A stretch of DNA of 64,000 nucleotides from Peptococcaceae bacterium (GCA_012520405.1 JAAYOJ010000185.1:1-64000), one strand, 5' to 3'; positions 18,730 through 28,217 are shown, counted from the first letter of the stretch. The notes: generated by a model from the sequence alone, not told the origin. Translations and numbers: made by a program.

Positions 18730-19167
18730 ATGATAATCGCTTTAGGGGCTGACCATGGAGGATTTGAACTTAAAGAAATTATTAAAAAGCACCTTTTAGA
18801 AAATAACTATGAAATTAAAGATTACGGGACTGATTCCGCCCAATCAGTAGATTATCCTGTGTATGGATTTTATGTAGGAGAAGCGATTATTAAACAAGAG
18901 GCTGATTTGGGTATTGTGGTATGTGGTACCGGGTTAGGGATTTCTATCGCTGCCAATAAGGTACGCGGGATTCGGGCAGCGGTCTGTACCAATGGCTATA
19001 TGGCCAGAATGGCTAGAGAACATAACAATGCTAACATTCTCGCCCTAGGAGCAAGGGTAGTTGGCGAAGGTTTGGCCTTGGAAATAGTTGATGCCTTTTT
19101 GCAAGCTTCTTTTGGCGGAGAGAGACATGCCCGCAGGATAAATCTTATTTCCGAATATGAAAAATAA
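18730..19167 (+). CDS. rpiB: Ribose-5-phosphate isomerase B
   Basis: Interconverts ribose-5-phosphate and ribulose-5-phosphate. At 145 residues it matches RpiB. The N-terminal LGADHGGFELKEIIKKHL and the catalytic Cys segment VVCGTGLGISIAANKVRGIRAA are family signatures; HNNANILALGARVVG follows. It begins four bases after the ywlE stop, so the two are translationally coupled. It complements transaldolase and transketolase elsewhere in the window, making a full non-oxidative pentose phosphate route plausible. Confidence 0.95.
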   Translation: MIIALGADHGGFELKEIIKKHLLENNYEIKDYGTDSAQSVDYPVYGFYVGEAIIKQEADLGIVVCGTGLGISIAANKVRGIRAAVCTNGYMARMAREHNNANILALGARVVGEGLALEIVDAFLQASFGGERHARRINLISEYEK

Positions 19168-19222
19168 CAGTGAAATAATAAATTAATAAAATACTATGAA
19201 TAATTCTAAAGAGGGGAAAGGA

Positions 19223-19828
19223 ATGATAGAACAGACAAAGCAGACTAAACAAACAAAATTGTCGGAAGAAGAGAAAATTACATTAGCCAAGATTAAAGAT
19301 CAATGGGTTAGCATACTCGACCATTTTGCCCAAGCGGCTGCTCTTCAAATCGGACAAATGGTTGTGATAGGCTGTAGTACCAGTGAAATCGCAGGCCAGA
19401 AAATTGGCAAAGCTGGCAGCGCGGAAATAGCAGGTGTGCTCATTGAACCGCTTCTTACATGGGCAAATGAACTTGGTATTTGTCTTGCCTTTCAGTGCTG
19501 TGAGCATTTAAACAGAGTTTTGATTGTTGAGCAGGAGACTGTCCTGAAATATAATCTGGAGCCTGTAATGGTAATGCCTACCCTTAAAGCCGGCGGAGCT
19601 ATGGCCACAGCGGCCTGGGAAAAATTCACTACCCCAGTAGCAGTCGAAGGTGTACAAGCCCATGCCGGGTTAGATATTGGGGATACATTTATCGGTATGC
19701 ATCTTAGGCCTGTGGTTGTCCCGGTTAGAATAGATGTTAATTACCTTGGATATGCCCATTTGACGCTGGCCAAGACGAGGCCCAAATATGTAGGAGGCCC
19801 AAGGGCAGCATATCCTAGCAGTAAATAA
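19223..19828 (+). CDS. ywlG: YwlG family protein (TIGR01440/DUF436)
   Basis: A 201-residue protein of the YwlG/TIGR01440 family, function unestablished. Conserved blocks are visible: [20 protein letters not shown] near the N terminus, [17 protein letters not shown], and a C-terminal [23 protein letters not shown]. The ATG at 19223 is preferred to the in-frame ATG at 19196 because GGGGAAAGGA lies immediately upstream. The position between rpiB and glyA is exactly that of B. subtilis ywlG. Confidence 0.87.
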   Translation: MIEQTKQTKQTKLSEEEKITLAKIKDQWVSILDHFAQAAALQIGQMVVIGCSTSEIAGQKIGKAGSAEIAGVLIEPLLTWANELGICLAFQCCEHLNRVLIVEQETVLKYNLEPVMVMPTLKAGGAMATAAWEKFTTPVAVEGVQAHAGLDIGDTFIGMHLRPVVVPVRIDVNYLGYAHLTLAKTRPKYVGGPRAAYPSSK

Positions 19829-19850
19829 TACTTTTAAGGGAGTTGTAGTG

Positions 19851-21107
19851 ATGGATACAATAGAAAAATACATAGCTAGCCAAGATCCGGAAGTTGCTAA
19901 AGCGATAAAGCTAGAGGAAAGCAGACAGGAAAATAAAATTGAACTTATTGCTTCTGAAAACTTTGTCAGCAGAGCAGTCATGGCTGCCCAGGGTTCTGTC
20001 TTGACCAATAAATATGCTGAAGGTTACCCCGGCAAAAGGTATTATGGCGGGTGTGAATATGTTGATATCGTTGAAGACATTGCCCGGGATAGAGTTAAGA
20101 AAATTTTTGGGGCCGAACACGCCAATGTCCAACCACACTCCGGTGCCCAGGCTAATACGGCGGTCTATTTTGCCATGCTAAAACCGGGTGACACCGTAAT
20201 GGGGATGAACCTTTCGCATGGCGGCCATTTGACTCACGGCAGTCCCGTAAATATATCCGGTATGTATTATAATTTTGTTGAATATGGTGTGGATAAAGAT
20301 ACAGAATACCTTGATTATGAGCAGTTAAGAAAATCCGCTCACCAACATAAGCCGAAAATGATTGTTGCCGGGGCCAGCGCTTATCCTCGTATTATTGATT
20401 TCCAGTTGATCAGAGAGATTGCCGATGAGGTTGGGGCTTATTTTATGGTTGATATGGCGCATATAGCAGGGCTTGTGGCTGTCGGCCTTCATCCCAATCC
20501 GGTACCCCATGCTCATTTTGTGACCTCTACAACCCATAAAACCTTGAGAGGGCCACGTGGAGGACTTATTCTCTGTAAAGAGGAATTTGCTAAAAAAATA
20601 GATAAGGCAATTTTCCCAGGTATCCAAGGAGGGCCGCTTATGCATGTTATTGCCGCCAAAGCAGTTGCTTTCGGCGAGGCATTAAAGCCCGAATTTAAAG
20701 CTTATCAGCAACAAATACTCGATAACGCTAAAGCTTTAGCTCATGGCTTTTTAGCAAGGGATTTTAGGCTTGTATCCGGAGGAACCGATAATCATTTGCT
20801 GCTCTTAGATATGCGTAGCAAAGGATTGACCGGTAAAGTAGCGGAGAAAACTCTTGATGATATTGGGATTACTGTCAATAAGAATACAATTCCCTTTGAT
20901 CCTGAAAGTCCTTTTGTGACCAGCGGCATTCGTATAGGAACTCCGGCGGTAACCACCCGCGGCATGAAAGAACCGGAGATGGAACAAATAACCGAAGCAA
21001 TTGATTTAGCCCTAACAGCCGGCGAAAACCAGGAGCAGTTGGCCAAGGCAGAAGTAATTGTAGCTGATCTTTGTGCCAGGTTTCCTCTATACGGAAATAA
21101 AATTTAA
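19851..21107 (+). CDS. glyA: Serine hydroxymethyltransferase
   Basis: PLP enzyme converting serine and tetrahydrofolate to glycine and methylene-tetrahydrofolate, the main source of one-carbon units. The PLP Lys is in [18 protein letters not shown] (near residue 227). Substrate and cofactor regions include [25 protein letters not shown] and [16 protein letters not shown]. The 418-residue length is normal. ATG at 19851 is preferred over the GTG at 19848 because of AAGGGAG eight bases upstream. It is followed by upp after 60 bases. Confidence 0.97.
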   Translation: MDTIEKYIASQDPEVAKAIKLEESRQENKIELIASENFVSRAVMAAQGSVLTNKYAEGYPGKRYYGGCEYVDIVEDIARDRVKKIFGAEHANVQPHSGAQANTAVYFAMLKPGDTVMGMNLSHGGHLTHGSPVNISGMYYNFVEYGVDKDTEYLDYEQLRKSAHQHKPKMIVAGASAYPRIIDFQLIREIADEVGAYFMVDMAHIAGLVAVGLHPNPVPHAHFVTSTTHKTLRGPRGGLILCKEEFAKKIDKAIFPGIQGGPLMHVIAAKAVAFGEALKPEFKAYQQQILDNAKALAHGFLARDFRLVSGGTDNHLLLLDMRSKGLTGKVAEKTLDDIGITVNKNTIPFDPESPFVTSGIRIGTPAVTTRGMKEPEMEQITEAIDLALTAGENQEQLAKAEVIVADLCARFPLYGNKI

Positions 21108-21167
21108 TCACCGCCTGGCAAAATAATTTTGCAAGCTGGAAGTAAATACAGGGAGTTGAAAAAACTT

Positions 21168-21797
21168 ATGGGTAATGTTTGTGTATTGGACCATCCTCTT
21201 ATTCAACATAAACTATCGCTTATCCGCGATGAAAGTACAAAATCTAAAGAATTTCGTGAGTTAGTGGAAGAAGTAGCAATGTTAATGGCCTACGAGGTTA
21301 CGAGGGATTTTCCCCTGGAGGAAGTCGAGGTTCGAACTCCTGTTGGGATATCTAAGGCGAAACGCATAGCCGGACGTAAGGTAGCCCTGGTGCCAATTTT
21401 AAGGGCGGGCCTGGGAATGGTGGATGGCATGCTTAAACTCATCCCCGCTGCTAAAGTAGGACATATTGGGCTTTACAGAGATCCTGAAACCCTTAGACCG
21501 GTGGAGTATTACTGTAAAATGCCTTATGACCTCCAGGAAAGAGACATTATTATTATTGATCCCATGTTGGCTACCGGTGGCTCAGCAGCAGCAGCAATCA
21601 GCTTTATTAAAGACCGTGGCGGTAAAAGAATTAAACTAATGTGCTTAATCGCCGCTCCCGAAGGCATAAAAACGGTTCATGATAAACATCCCGATGTTGA
21701 TATCTTCGTTGCCGCTAAGGATGAGAGATTAAATGAACATGCCTATATAGTTCCGGGCTTGGGAGATGCCGGTGATCGTTTATTTGGAACGAAATAA
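21168..21797 (+). CDS. upp: Uracil phosphoribosyltransferase
   Basis: Salvages uracil with PRPP to give UMP. The PRPP-binding loop is [19 protein letters not shown]; the uracil-binding end is [32 protein letters not shown] is another family block. ATG at 21168 gives the standard 209 residues beginning [19 protein letters not shown] codons at 21129 and 21156 are alternatives, and GGGAG (21151-21155) abuts the second of these, so the start is not fully settled. A strong terminator ends the spo0F-to-upp conserved block. Confidence 0.95.
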   Translation: MGNVCVLDHPLIQHKLSLIRDESTKSKEFRELVEEVAMLMAYEVTRDFPLEEVEVRTPVGISKAKRIAGRKVALVPILRAGLGMVDGMLKLIPAAKVGHIGLYRDPETLRPVEYYCKMPYDLQERDIIIIDPMLATGGSAAAAISFIKDRGGKRIKLMCLIAAPEGIKTVHDKHPDVDIFVAAKDERLNEHAYIVPGLGDAGDRLFGTK

Positions 21798-21884
21798 TGC
21801 ATAGATAATATTATTTGGTTCCCAAAAATCCCATCAAAGAAAAAATAGATTGATAAGGAAATACACATCGAATTTGGCTCACAT

Positions 21885-21924
21885 AAAGCCTGAAAGATAC
21901 CATCTTAATATCTTTCAGGCTTTT
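21885..21924 (+). terminator. Rho-independent terminator after upp
   Basis: A perfect 15-bp stem (AAAGCCTGAAAGATA / TATCTTTCAGGCTTT) with a nine-base loop. The T run after the stem is short. Confidence 0.8.
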
Positions 21925-22168
21925 GTCTATCCGCAGCGCGGCTAAAAACATGTTTATTGTCATTTAATTAAATAAATAGGCTATGTTTTTTAAAATTTTT
22001 ATAATGACTATGGTACAGAAGTATGTTAATTTTTAAATATAAATATAAATTACAATATTCTAACATGTATAGTTGATAGAAGTTTGAAATACTCGTAGGT
22101 CGCTAGTTAATTAAAGAAAATTCAATAGCAAATACACTAAATGAGAGCAAAAAGGGGGTTAGAAAGAC
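21925..22168 (+). other. AT-rich leader region of the transhydroxylase-like operon
   Basis: No gene is visible. The stretch is strongly AT-rich (especially 21950-22080) and must contain the promoter of the downstream molybdoenzyme genes. A TATAAT at 22000-22005 has no good -35, and a TTGAAA at 22084-22089 has only a weak -10 partner. No sigma-54 GG-GC element was found. A strong AAGGGGG ribosome site precedes the ATG at 22169. Confidence 0.4.
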
Positions 22169-24853
22169 ATGGAAAACAAAGGGGTTAATCTTAAGAATGA
22201 ATCCAAAACCTTTAAAGGTACAAGTCTTATTGGCCAGGCAGGGGGACCTATCTCAGTGGTCGACTCCAGCGAAGGCAAAATTACTCGTATCAGACCTTAC
22301 CATTTTGAGGACTGGCCCGGATTCAAAGACATTGAGCCTTGGAAAATTGATGCCAGAGGCAAGACTTTTAGCCCACCGAATCGTTCTGTTTTGTCTTTTG
22401 TCGGGCAGGCTTACAAAAAGCGCGTTTACTCTAAGAACCGCGTTATGTACCCGCTAAAGCGTGTAGACTGGGATCCCAAGGGTGAGCGTAACCCTCAAAA
22501 CCGGGGCAAGTCAGGTTATGTCCGTATCTCTTGGGATGAGGCCGCCCAGATAATAGCTGATGAGTTACTCCGTATCAAAGAAACTTACGGCATGGAGGCT
22601 GTACTTTCAGAAGCGGATATGCACGCTGAAGGAAAACATATTTATCCTGCCCACGGCTGTGCTAATCGACTACTCTCGCTTTTAGGCGGTTATACCATCC
22701 AGATTCGCAATAATGACAGCTGGGAAGGGTGGCACTGGGGAGCCAAGAATGTTTGGGGTTGCGAGCCTGTCGGCCAGATGCAGCCCTCCGCAAACCTTTA
22801 CCCCGACATTTTGAAACATTCCGAGTTACTTTTATTTTGGGGCTGTGATCCTGAATCTACACCCTTACCCATCCAAGGAATGATGTCCAGTAGGCTTTGC
22901 TACTTTATTACTGAGGTAGGGATAAAATCCATATACATTTGCCCGGATTTGAACTACGGTGCTGCTGTTCATGCTGATAAATGGATTCCTATCCTGCCTA
23001 ACACCGATGCGGCTCTGCACTTGGCCATTGCCTATGTATGGCTGACCGAGGGCATTTATGATAAAGAATATGTGGAGACTCATGCTGTTGGTTATGAGCC
23101 CTTCTTTGATTATGTACTCGGTAAGGCCGAGGATGGTATTCCTAAAACACCGGCTTGGGCTTCGGAGAAGTGCGGTATCCCGGAATGGACCATTAAAGCC
23201 TTGGCCCGTGACTGGGCGAACAAAGTTACCAGTATTATTCACGGTAATGGCGGCCCAGGGATCCGCGGACCATATGCTACCGAGCCAGCCAGGCTGGAAG
23301 CCATCCTCTTAGGAATGCAAGGCCTTGGCAAACCGGGTGTTCACCAGGCAAAAATGATCGAGTGGCATATCCATACCCCTCATTACCCGCTGCCCTATCA
23401 AAGCAAACAACGGCCGGATATTGCTGTCTTCGCGGAAGCGGTCCGTCCGCCAAAAACTGATTATGCCGGTTTCTTTGCTCATCCTAAGGAATTATTGGAG
23501 CAAAGCCCGGGGCTTAAGGAACTTTTAAAGCCTATGGAAGTTGCTCCACAGCAATCTATACCGAAATGTTTGGTGCACGATGCCATCTTAAACGGCAGTG
23601 CAACTTGGTACGGTTTAGATAAATTTATTGGTCCACGGGAAGAGCAGTTCCATCTGCACAAGTTCCCTGAGGACGGGTGTTCCACTATTCATATGATTTG
23701 GACGGATTCACCCTGTATGACTACCTGCTGGAACGATGGTTACCGTTATGTAAAAGCTCTGCAGAGCGAGGCTATTGAGTGCGTTGTAGCCCAACATCAA
23801 TGGCTGGAGAATGACTGTATTCTTGCCGATATAATTCTGCCTGTAACCACTAAGTTTGAGCAGGATGATCTGGAGGAAGAGGCGACCGGCGGCACTTATG
23901 AGGCGGTTTATCGCGAACACCCCGCTTGCCCGCCTGTCGGCGAATCTGTAACTGACTTTGAGGCTGTGGCCAGGGTTGCGGCTAAATTGGGCAAGGAATA
24001 TTATGATCGGTATACCGGCAATGTTTCGACAGAAAAGTTGATAGAAATGTTTTATGATGCTTCCGGTTTAAAGGATTACCTGCCATATCATGAATTCAAG
24101 AAAGATAATGTGGTGATCCTACCGCCCGATCCGGATGTCAAGCATGTTAAGCCCGGGCTCAGAGAGTTCTATGAAGATCCCGAAAACAATCCCTTAAAGA
24201 CGCCAACAGGCAAACTGGAGTTTACTTCTACCGCCCTTCAAGAATTCTTTCCGGACGATGAAGAACGCCCGCCCTATCCCAAATGGGTGGAAAAAGGTGC
24301 CTCTCATGATGAGAGCCTTTCCAGCGAACGGGCTAAAAAATACCCACTGCTCTGTGTCTCCAATCACCCTCGCTGGCGGATGCACGCCCAATGTGACGAT
24401 ATTACCTGGACCCGAGAGATTGAGACCATGAAAATTCGCGCCAAGGACGGTTACCAGTATGAGCCTATCTGGCTGCATACCACAGAGGCCGAGGCACGGG
24501 GTATCCAACACGGGGACATTGTGAAAATTTTCAATGAGCGAGGAGTTGTTCTAGGCGCAGCTTATGTCACAGAGCGCCTAATCCCCGGAGTAGCCTATAT
24601 GGATCATGGTGCACGTTTTGATCCTATCGATCCCAATGGGATTGACCGTGGCGGGGCCATCAATCTGATCACTCCTGCCGCGATTACTTCTAAGAACGTT
24701 ACCGGCATGGTTGTTTCCGGTTTTCTGGTGGAAGTACAAAAAGTTACCGATGAGGAAATGGCCGAGTGGAAAGCAAAATTTCCGGAGGCTTTTAACCGCA
24801 AGATAGACGGCGCTACCGGCGTATGTCTGGAAGGTTGGCTAATTGAAAAATAA
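22169..24853 (+). CDS. Transhydroxylase-like molybdopterin oxidoreductase, large subunit
   Basis: An 894-residue member of the DMSO reductase superfamily of bis-MGD molybdenum or tungsten enzymes. It most resembles the large subunit of pyrogallol-phloroglucinol transhydroxylase of Pelobacter acidigallici (about 875 residues). Supporting points: no N-terminal CxxC Fe-S cluster motif, no Tat signal (so cytoplasmic), a NNDSWEGWHWG motif with adjacent Asp183-Ser184 matching the known Asp/Mo-ligand Ser pair, upstream His candidates (152, 157), and Tyr candidates near 406-410. The next gene encodes the matching Fe-S subunit. Transhydroxylases move a hydroxyl between aromatic ring positions without net redox change; the actual substrate is unproven. 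A related catechol-type dehydroxylase or acetylene-hydratase-like activity is possible. Codons look richer in C/G than in the flanking genes. Confidence 0.8.
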   Translation: MENKGVNLKNESKTFKGTSLIGQAGGPISVVDSSEGKITRIRPYHFEDWPGFKDIEPWKIDARGKTFSPPNRSVLSFVGQAYKKRVYSKNRVMYPLKRVDWDPKGERNPQNRGKSGYVRISWDEAAQIIADELLRIKETYGMEAVLSEADMHAEGKHIYPAHGCANRLLSLLGGYTIQIRNNDSWEGWHWGAKNVWGCEPVGQMQPSANLYPDILKHSELLLFWGCDPESTPLPIQGMMSSRLCYFITEVGIKSIYICPDLNYGAAVHADKWIPILPNTDAALHLAIAYVWLTEGIYDKEYVETHAVGYEPFFDYVLGKAEDGIPKTPAWASEKCGIPEWTIKALARDWANKVTSIIHGNGGPGIRGPYATEPARLEAILLGMQGLGKPGVHQAKMIEWHIHTPHYPLPYQSKQRPDIAVFAEAVRPPKTDYAGFFAHPKELLEQSPGLKELLKPMEVAPQQSIPKCLVHDAILNGSATWYGLDKFIGPREEQFHLHKFPEDGCSTIHMIWTDSPCMTTCWNDGYRYVKALQSEAIECVVAQHQWLENDCILADIILPVTTKFEQDDLEEEATGGTYEAVYREHPACPPVGESVTDFEAVARVAAKLGKEYYDRYTGNVSTEKLIEMFYDASGLKDYLPYHEFKKDNVVILPPDPDVKHVKPGLREFYEDPENNPLKTPTGKLEFTSTALQEFFPDDEERPPYPKWVEKGASHDESLSSERAKKYPLLCVSNHPRWRMHAQCDDITWTREIETMKIRAKDGYQYEPIWLHTTEAEARGIQHGDIVKIFNERGVVLGAAYVTERLIPGVAYMDHGARFDPIDPNGIDRGGAINLITPAAITSKNVTGMVVSGFLVEVQKVTDEEMAEWKAKFPEAFNRKIDGATGVCLEGWLIEK

Positions 24854-24909
24854 CTAAACTGCTTAGAAGAGAAGAAGGGTTTGCATTCAAATCGAGGAGG
24901 TAAAGAAGA

Positions 24910-25722
24910 ATGGCGAAAGTATTTGTAATCGATGTTGCCCGGTGCAGTGGCTGTTATAACTGCCAGTTGGCCTGCAAAGACGAGCATGTGGGTAATGATT
25001 GGACACCTTACGCTAAACCGCAGCCCGAGGTCGGGCAATTCTGGCTTAAGCTACAGGAGAATGTCTGCGGAACCATCCCTAAAGTAAAAATTCATTATAT
25101 CCCTATGCTGTGTAATCACTGTGAAAAAGCTTCCTGTCTGGAAAGCTGTCCGCAAGAAGCAATATTTCGCCGGGAAGACGGGTTTATTCAGATTCATCCG
25201 GAAAAGTGCAACGGCTGCCGAGATTGTCTGAAAGCCTGCCCCTATAATGCTATTTATTATAACGAGGAATTATGTATTGCTCAGAAATGTACCGGCTGTG
25301 CTCATCTGCTGGATAATGGATATAAGCTACCCCGCTGTGTGGAAGCTTGTCCGACGGATGCTTTGAAATTCGGCGAGGAGGACGAGATGCAGGATCTCAT
25401 CCCGGGAGCAGTGGTTATGAAACCGGAGACGGGCCTAAAACCCCGGGTTTATTACCGCAATATCCCCGGCAAGTTTATTGCCGGTACGGTCTATGACCCA
25501 ATTGCTAAGGAGGTTATTATAGGCTGTCGCTGCCTTCTTACCTCAGGGGGTAAGGTGCTGGAGACTTATACGGATGCTTACGGAGATTTTTGGTTTAAGG
25601 ATCTGGCTGTCGGCAAGTACGATTTAACCCTTGAAGCCAAAGGCTTTGCCCGCAAATACTTTCAGGATTTAAACTCTGCTGTTGATATTAATCTGGGAGA
25701 TATCCCATTGGACAAAGAATAA
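24910..25722 (+). CDS. Transhydroxylase-like iron-sulfur subunit
   Basis: A 270-residue electron-transfer subunit. Cys motifs suit several [4Fe-4S] clusters: CSGCYNCQLAC (residues 12-22), CNHCEKASCLESCP (~73-86), CNGCRDCLKACP (~101-112) and CTGCAH with CVEACP (~131-152). The C-terminal ~80 residues form a Cna-B/transthyretin-like beta domain (IAGTVYDPIAKEVIIGC and YTDAYGDFWFKDLAVGKYDL). Fe-S subunit plus C-terminal beta domain, at ~270 residues, is the known architecture of the transhydroxylase small subunit (274 residues in P. acidigallici). No membrane anchor subunit is nearby, fitting a soluble cytoplasmic heterodimer. A GAGGAGG ribosome site lies 56 bases after the large-subunit gene. Confidence 0.85.
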   Translation: MAKVFVIDVARCSGCYNCQLACKDEHVGNDWTPYAKPQPEVGQFWLKLQENVCGTIPKVKIHYIPMLCNHCEKASCLESCPQEAIFRREDGFIQIHPEKCNGCRDCLKACPYNAIYYNEELCIAQKCTGCAHLLDNGYKLPRCVEACPTDALKFGEEDEMQDLIPGAVVMKPETGLKPRVYYRNIPGKFIAGTVYDPIAKEVIIGCRCLLTSGGKVLETYTDAYGDFWFKDLAVGKYDLTLEAKGFARKYFQDLNSAVDINLGDIPLDKE

Positions 25723-25743
25723 AAGCATAGTAACCGAATCAAG

Positions 25744-25769
25744 CAAGACTTCAAAACAAGACTTCAAAA
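25744..25769. repeat. Tandem 13-bp duplication
   Basis: Two exact adjacent copies of CAAGACTTCAAAA (25744-25756 and 25757-25769) follow the Fe-S subunit gene; the second overlaps the left base of the terminator stem. Confidence 0.7.
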
Positions 25770-25816
25770 GCTATCCCTGGGCTTATCGTAACTGATAAGC
25801 CGGGGATAGCTTTTTT
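25766..25816. terminator. Strong bidirectional terminator
   Basis: A long, nearly perfect stem: AAAAGCTATCCC and GGGCTTATC pair with GATAAGCC and GGGATAGCTTTT around a six-base loop, with one T/G mismatch position. T runs exist on both strands (TTTTTT at 25811-25816; AAAA at 25766-25769). It separates the rightward transhydroxylase operon from the leftward lipoprotein gene. Confidence 0.85.
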
Positions 25817-25847
25817 AAAGATTAATCAAATTATAAGATAAATTGCA

Positions 25848-26858
25848 TTAGGGAGCATTATTATCATCTTGATAAACTAAATGAGGGGTAGCGCAGGCAA
25901 ATGAAACTCCCAAGCCTGCTCTCCCCAGTGAAAGGTGGACTACAGTTCTTAACCCGTCCTCTCTTAAGCCGTCCTCGGGAGTATAGATTGCCCATGCGGC
26001 AGTAACGTCTTCTGCGCCATCCGGGGATGAAAGCTGTGCACCATCCGGCGCTGTATAGATCTCATGTAAGGGTTCGCCATACAATTCCACCATTTGTTCC
26101 CAGGCCAGTTTATATTTTTCGAATTTTGTCCGCTTTCCTAAATCGGCTTCAGTCAAATCGTAATAGGCAAGTTGTAAAAGGTTCTTTTCTCCCTGGAATA
26201 CGAAATAGGCAGGTACTTCATGCCCTGCAAACTCAGTTGTAACTTGAAGCTGCCATAAGCCTCCGTTTTCGTTAGCATAAACCTGTTCTCTTTTGTCACC
26301 CCAATAGCTGTTCAAAAAATCCGGTGTAGCTTCCTGGCCGCGCACAGACTCCTTGGCCTGAAAATCTACTTGCACATTTCCGTCGTGCACCCATCTCAAA
26401 AATATATCTGTCCTTCTTTCCCCATTGGTCGTTGCCGGCTGCCACTCGGCTTCGGCCCAGCCTCCGGTTTTCTCTACTTCCCTTAATGTTGCCAGTGTTT
26501 TACCAGTGGCATCAAAAAAAGTTTCTTTTAAAGGTTCTCCATAGGACGAAACAAGATAATCTCGAGCCGTGTTATAGGCTGTAAAGTTATCAATGTCGGA
26601 GCTGGCCAAGCCGGTATAGCTTCCTCCACACAGCAGATCTTGTTCATTAAAATTTAAATAGGGTGTAGCACTGAGTCCGGCAAATTCACATTCCGGGGCC
26701 AATAGTCTCCATAGACCGCCTTTTTCGTTCTTATAGACCGTTTCCATGCTATCGCCCCAGCGGCTGTTCCCAAAATCCGGCTCACCCCTCTTTCCCGCAT
26801 CGGAACAGCTCGTTAGCAGAAGGAGCAAGACAAAAATTAAGGTGATAAATTTTTTCAC
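25848..26858 (-). CDS. Lipoprotein with two tandem homologous domains, unknown function
   Basis: Not assigned to a named family. With the GTG start at 26858 (GGGG eight bases upstream; another GTG at 26867 overlaps that site) the 336-residue product begins with a signal peptide and lipobox LLLLTSC, implying membrane anchoring outside the cell. The mature part contains two homologous ~140-residue units. The first begins PDFGNSRWGDSMETVY and ends near YGEPLKETFFDATG; the second begins PDFLNSYWGDKREQVY and ends near YGEPLHEIYTAPDG. Shared landmarks are N-S-x-W-G-D, GGLW-L and YGEPL-E. It is flanked by terminators on both sides, so it appears monocistronic. Confidence 0.75.
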   Translation of the reverse strand: MKKFITLIFVLLLLLTSCSDAGKRGEPDFGNSRWGDSMETVYKNEKGGLWRLLAPECEFAGLSATPYLNFNEQDLLCGGSYTGLASSDIDNFTAYNTARDYLVSSYGEPLKETFFDATGKTLATLREVEKTGGWAEAEWQPATTNGERRTDIFLRWVHDGNVQVDFQAKESVRGQEATPDFLNSYWGDKREQVYANENGGLWQLQVTTEFAGHEVPAYFVFQGEKNLLQLAYYDLTEADLGKRTKFEKYKLAWEQMVELYGEPLHEIYTAPDGAQLSSPDGAEDVTAAWAIYTPEDGLREDGLRTVVHLSLGRAGLGVSFACATPHLVYQDDNNAP

Positions 26859-27044
26859 ATAAAACACCCCACATGTTTACCATTTTAAAACCACTCAAAG
26901 CACACTATTATCCGAAATGGCAAATAATTACAGGAATATTATACCATGGCTATTTAAAATAACAGTAGATGAATCATCTATTTGCAAACTTCTTTATAAC
27001 AACCTTATTAAATGAAGCCAGCTAAGTGACAAGTTAAAGAAAAA

Positions 27045-27096
27045 AATCACCGGTCTTGACATCCACTTAAGCTATGCAAGACCGATGATGTTTTTT
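27045..27096 (-). terminator. Terminator after the flavin-reductase-like gene
   Basis: ATCA(C)CGGTCTTG and CAAGACCG(A)TGAT form a 12-13-bp stem with a single mismatch around an ~18-base loop. The minus-strand transcript would end in a long U run (A-rich 27038-27046 on the plus strand). The six T bases at 27091-27096 make it potentially bidirectional. Confidence 0.75.
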
Positions 27097-27134
27097 GATA
27101 AAGCTTGGGCTCTTCCAGCATATAATTGATGGTA

Positions 27135-27818
27135 TTAGCTGCTGCTCGTGTTCCTGGAAGCGACTACAGATGCGCCCCCTAAACCAAAAAGCTCAGCTTC
27201 ATTTTTGGCCGGCGTCTTCATTTCAAAAGTATGATCTACTGTTGTATAGTCGAAATAACCAAGGCGGGCCAAGGGGCGAAGTTTGACCACATCGATTTTG
27301 CCGTCAGGCAAAATAAATTCGTCTTTGATGTGGACGAGGACAACTTTGCCGATAATAATATCTACCGAGCCTTGAGCGCCGCGCCCTGGGAGCCGAAGAG
27401 TGGAGTGATAGGTACATTCAAATTGGATTGGTGATTCCCCAACTCTGCAGGGCTTTACTTTTACTGACGGGACTTTGGTTAAACCGGCTTCAACAAATTC
27501 GTCCACTTCCGGTGGAAGTTCGACAGCTGATTTAGCCATGGCTTCCCGTAAGTCGTAGGTAACCATGTTATAAACAAATTCACCGGTAGTTTCGATGTTA
27601 ATTACTGTGTCCTTACGGTTTCCCTGGACATTTTGGTTACTGGCAATCATGACATAGGGTGGGTCAAAAGTTAGGTTCTGAAATTGGCTGAAGGGCGCTA
27701 GGTTATGAACTCCGGCTGTACTAAGGGTAGAAATCCAGCCAATGGGGCGCGGTAGTACACAGGATTTAAAAGGGCTACGAGCCAGGCCGTGATCATCTTT
27801 TTCCGGGTCATAGTACAT
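27135..27818 (-). CDS. Flavin reductase-like FMN-binding protein
   Basis: A 227-residue protein of the flavin reductase-like/FMN-binding split-barrel family. Typical features are CVLPRPIGWISTLSTAGVHNLAPFSQFQNLTFDPP near the N terminus (FMN phosphate and ring contacts), KDTVINIETTGEFVYNMV, and IIIGKVVLVHIKDEFI in the second half. Members bind FMN and reduce flavins or serve as electron-transfer flavoproteins; the role here is unknown. Its start overlaps the 3' end of the upstream Cys-rich gene by 11 bases, so the two are translationally coupled. Confidence 0.85.
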   Translation of the reverse strand: MYYDPEKDDHGLARSPFKSCVLPRPIGWISTLSTAGVHNLAPFSQFQNLTFDPPYVMIASNQNVQGNRKDTVINIETTGEFVYNMVTYDLREAMAKSAVELPPEVDEFVEAGLTKVPSVKVKPCRVGESPIQFECTYHSTLRLPGRGAQGSVDIIIGKVVLVHIKDEFILPDGKIDVVKLRPLARLGYFDYTTVDHTFEMKTPAKNEAELFGLGGASVVASRNTSSS

Positions 27819-28122
27819 GTGTTTTTTCCTCCTGTTTCGGATTTGTTTCCAGTTCTTCTGGGGGCGGGGTTCTTAACTTGCAGGGACGCAAAATCCCATC
27901 AGCAGGAGGACGTTCTCCTTTTTTGCAGGGGTTGGCGCACATCATTCCGCATAACTCACACTTAATGACGGGCGGGGGCACTCTTGCCGGGAGTTCAGCT
28001 CCGCACTTACGGCAGGTATTTTTTTCCGGATCGAAGTTAAAGGCTTTGCAGCTGGTACATTGGCGTGGTTTTTCTTTAGGCGGTTTACAGTTGCCGCAAT
28101 AAGCATTGCAAGACCAACACAT
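27808..28122 (-). CDS. Small Cys-rich zinc-ribbon-like protein
   Basis: A 104-residue protein with 13 Cys, mostly in CxxC pairs: CWSCNAYCGNC at the very N terminus, CTSC, CRKCGAELP, then CELCGMMCANPC. Two to three metal-binding knuckles (zinc or possibly Fe-S) are likely. A Pro-rich linker (ARVPPP) joins two lobes and the C-terminal tail is acidic and low-complexity. No known family was recognised with confidence. The 11-base overlap with the flavin reductase-like gene suggests equimolar expression and a possible complex. It follows a good ribosome site (AAGGAGGC on the minus strand). Confidence 0.75.
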   Translation of the reverse strand: MCWSCNAYCGNCKPPKEKPRQCTSCKAFNFDPEKNTCRKCGAELPARVPPPVIKCELCGMMCANPCKKGERPPADGILRPCKLRTPPPEELETNPKQEEKTHVL

Positions 28123-28217
28123 TTCGAGAAGCCTCCTTAAAAGTAAGTTATATTACAACAATAAGATGAATTTTCCTATAAATTTATTATATATTCTTTG
28201 CTTCGGAAAACCAACGG

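Noticed and set aside
24604-25038. 144-codon frame antisense to the transhydroxylase genes
   Set aside because: Overlaps two intact conserved genes, with Pro/Ser-rich product.
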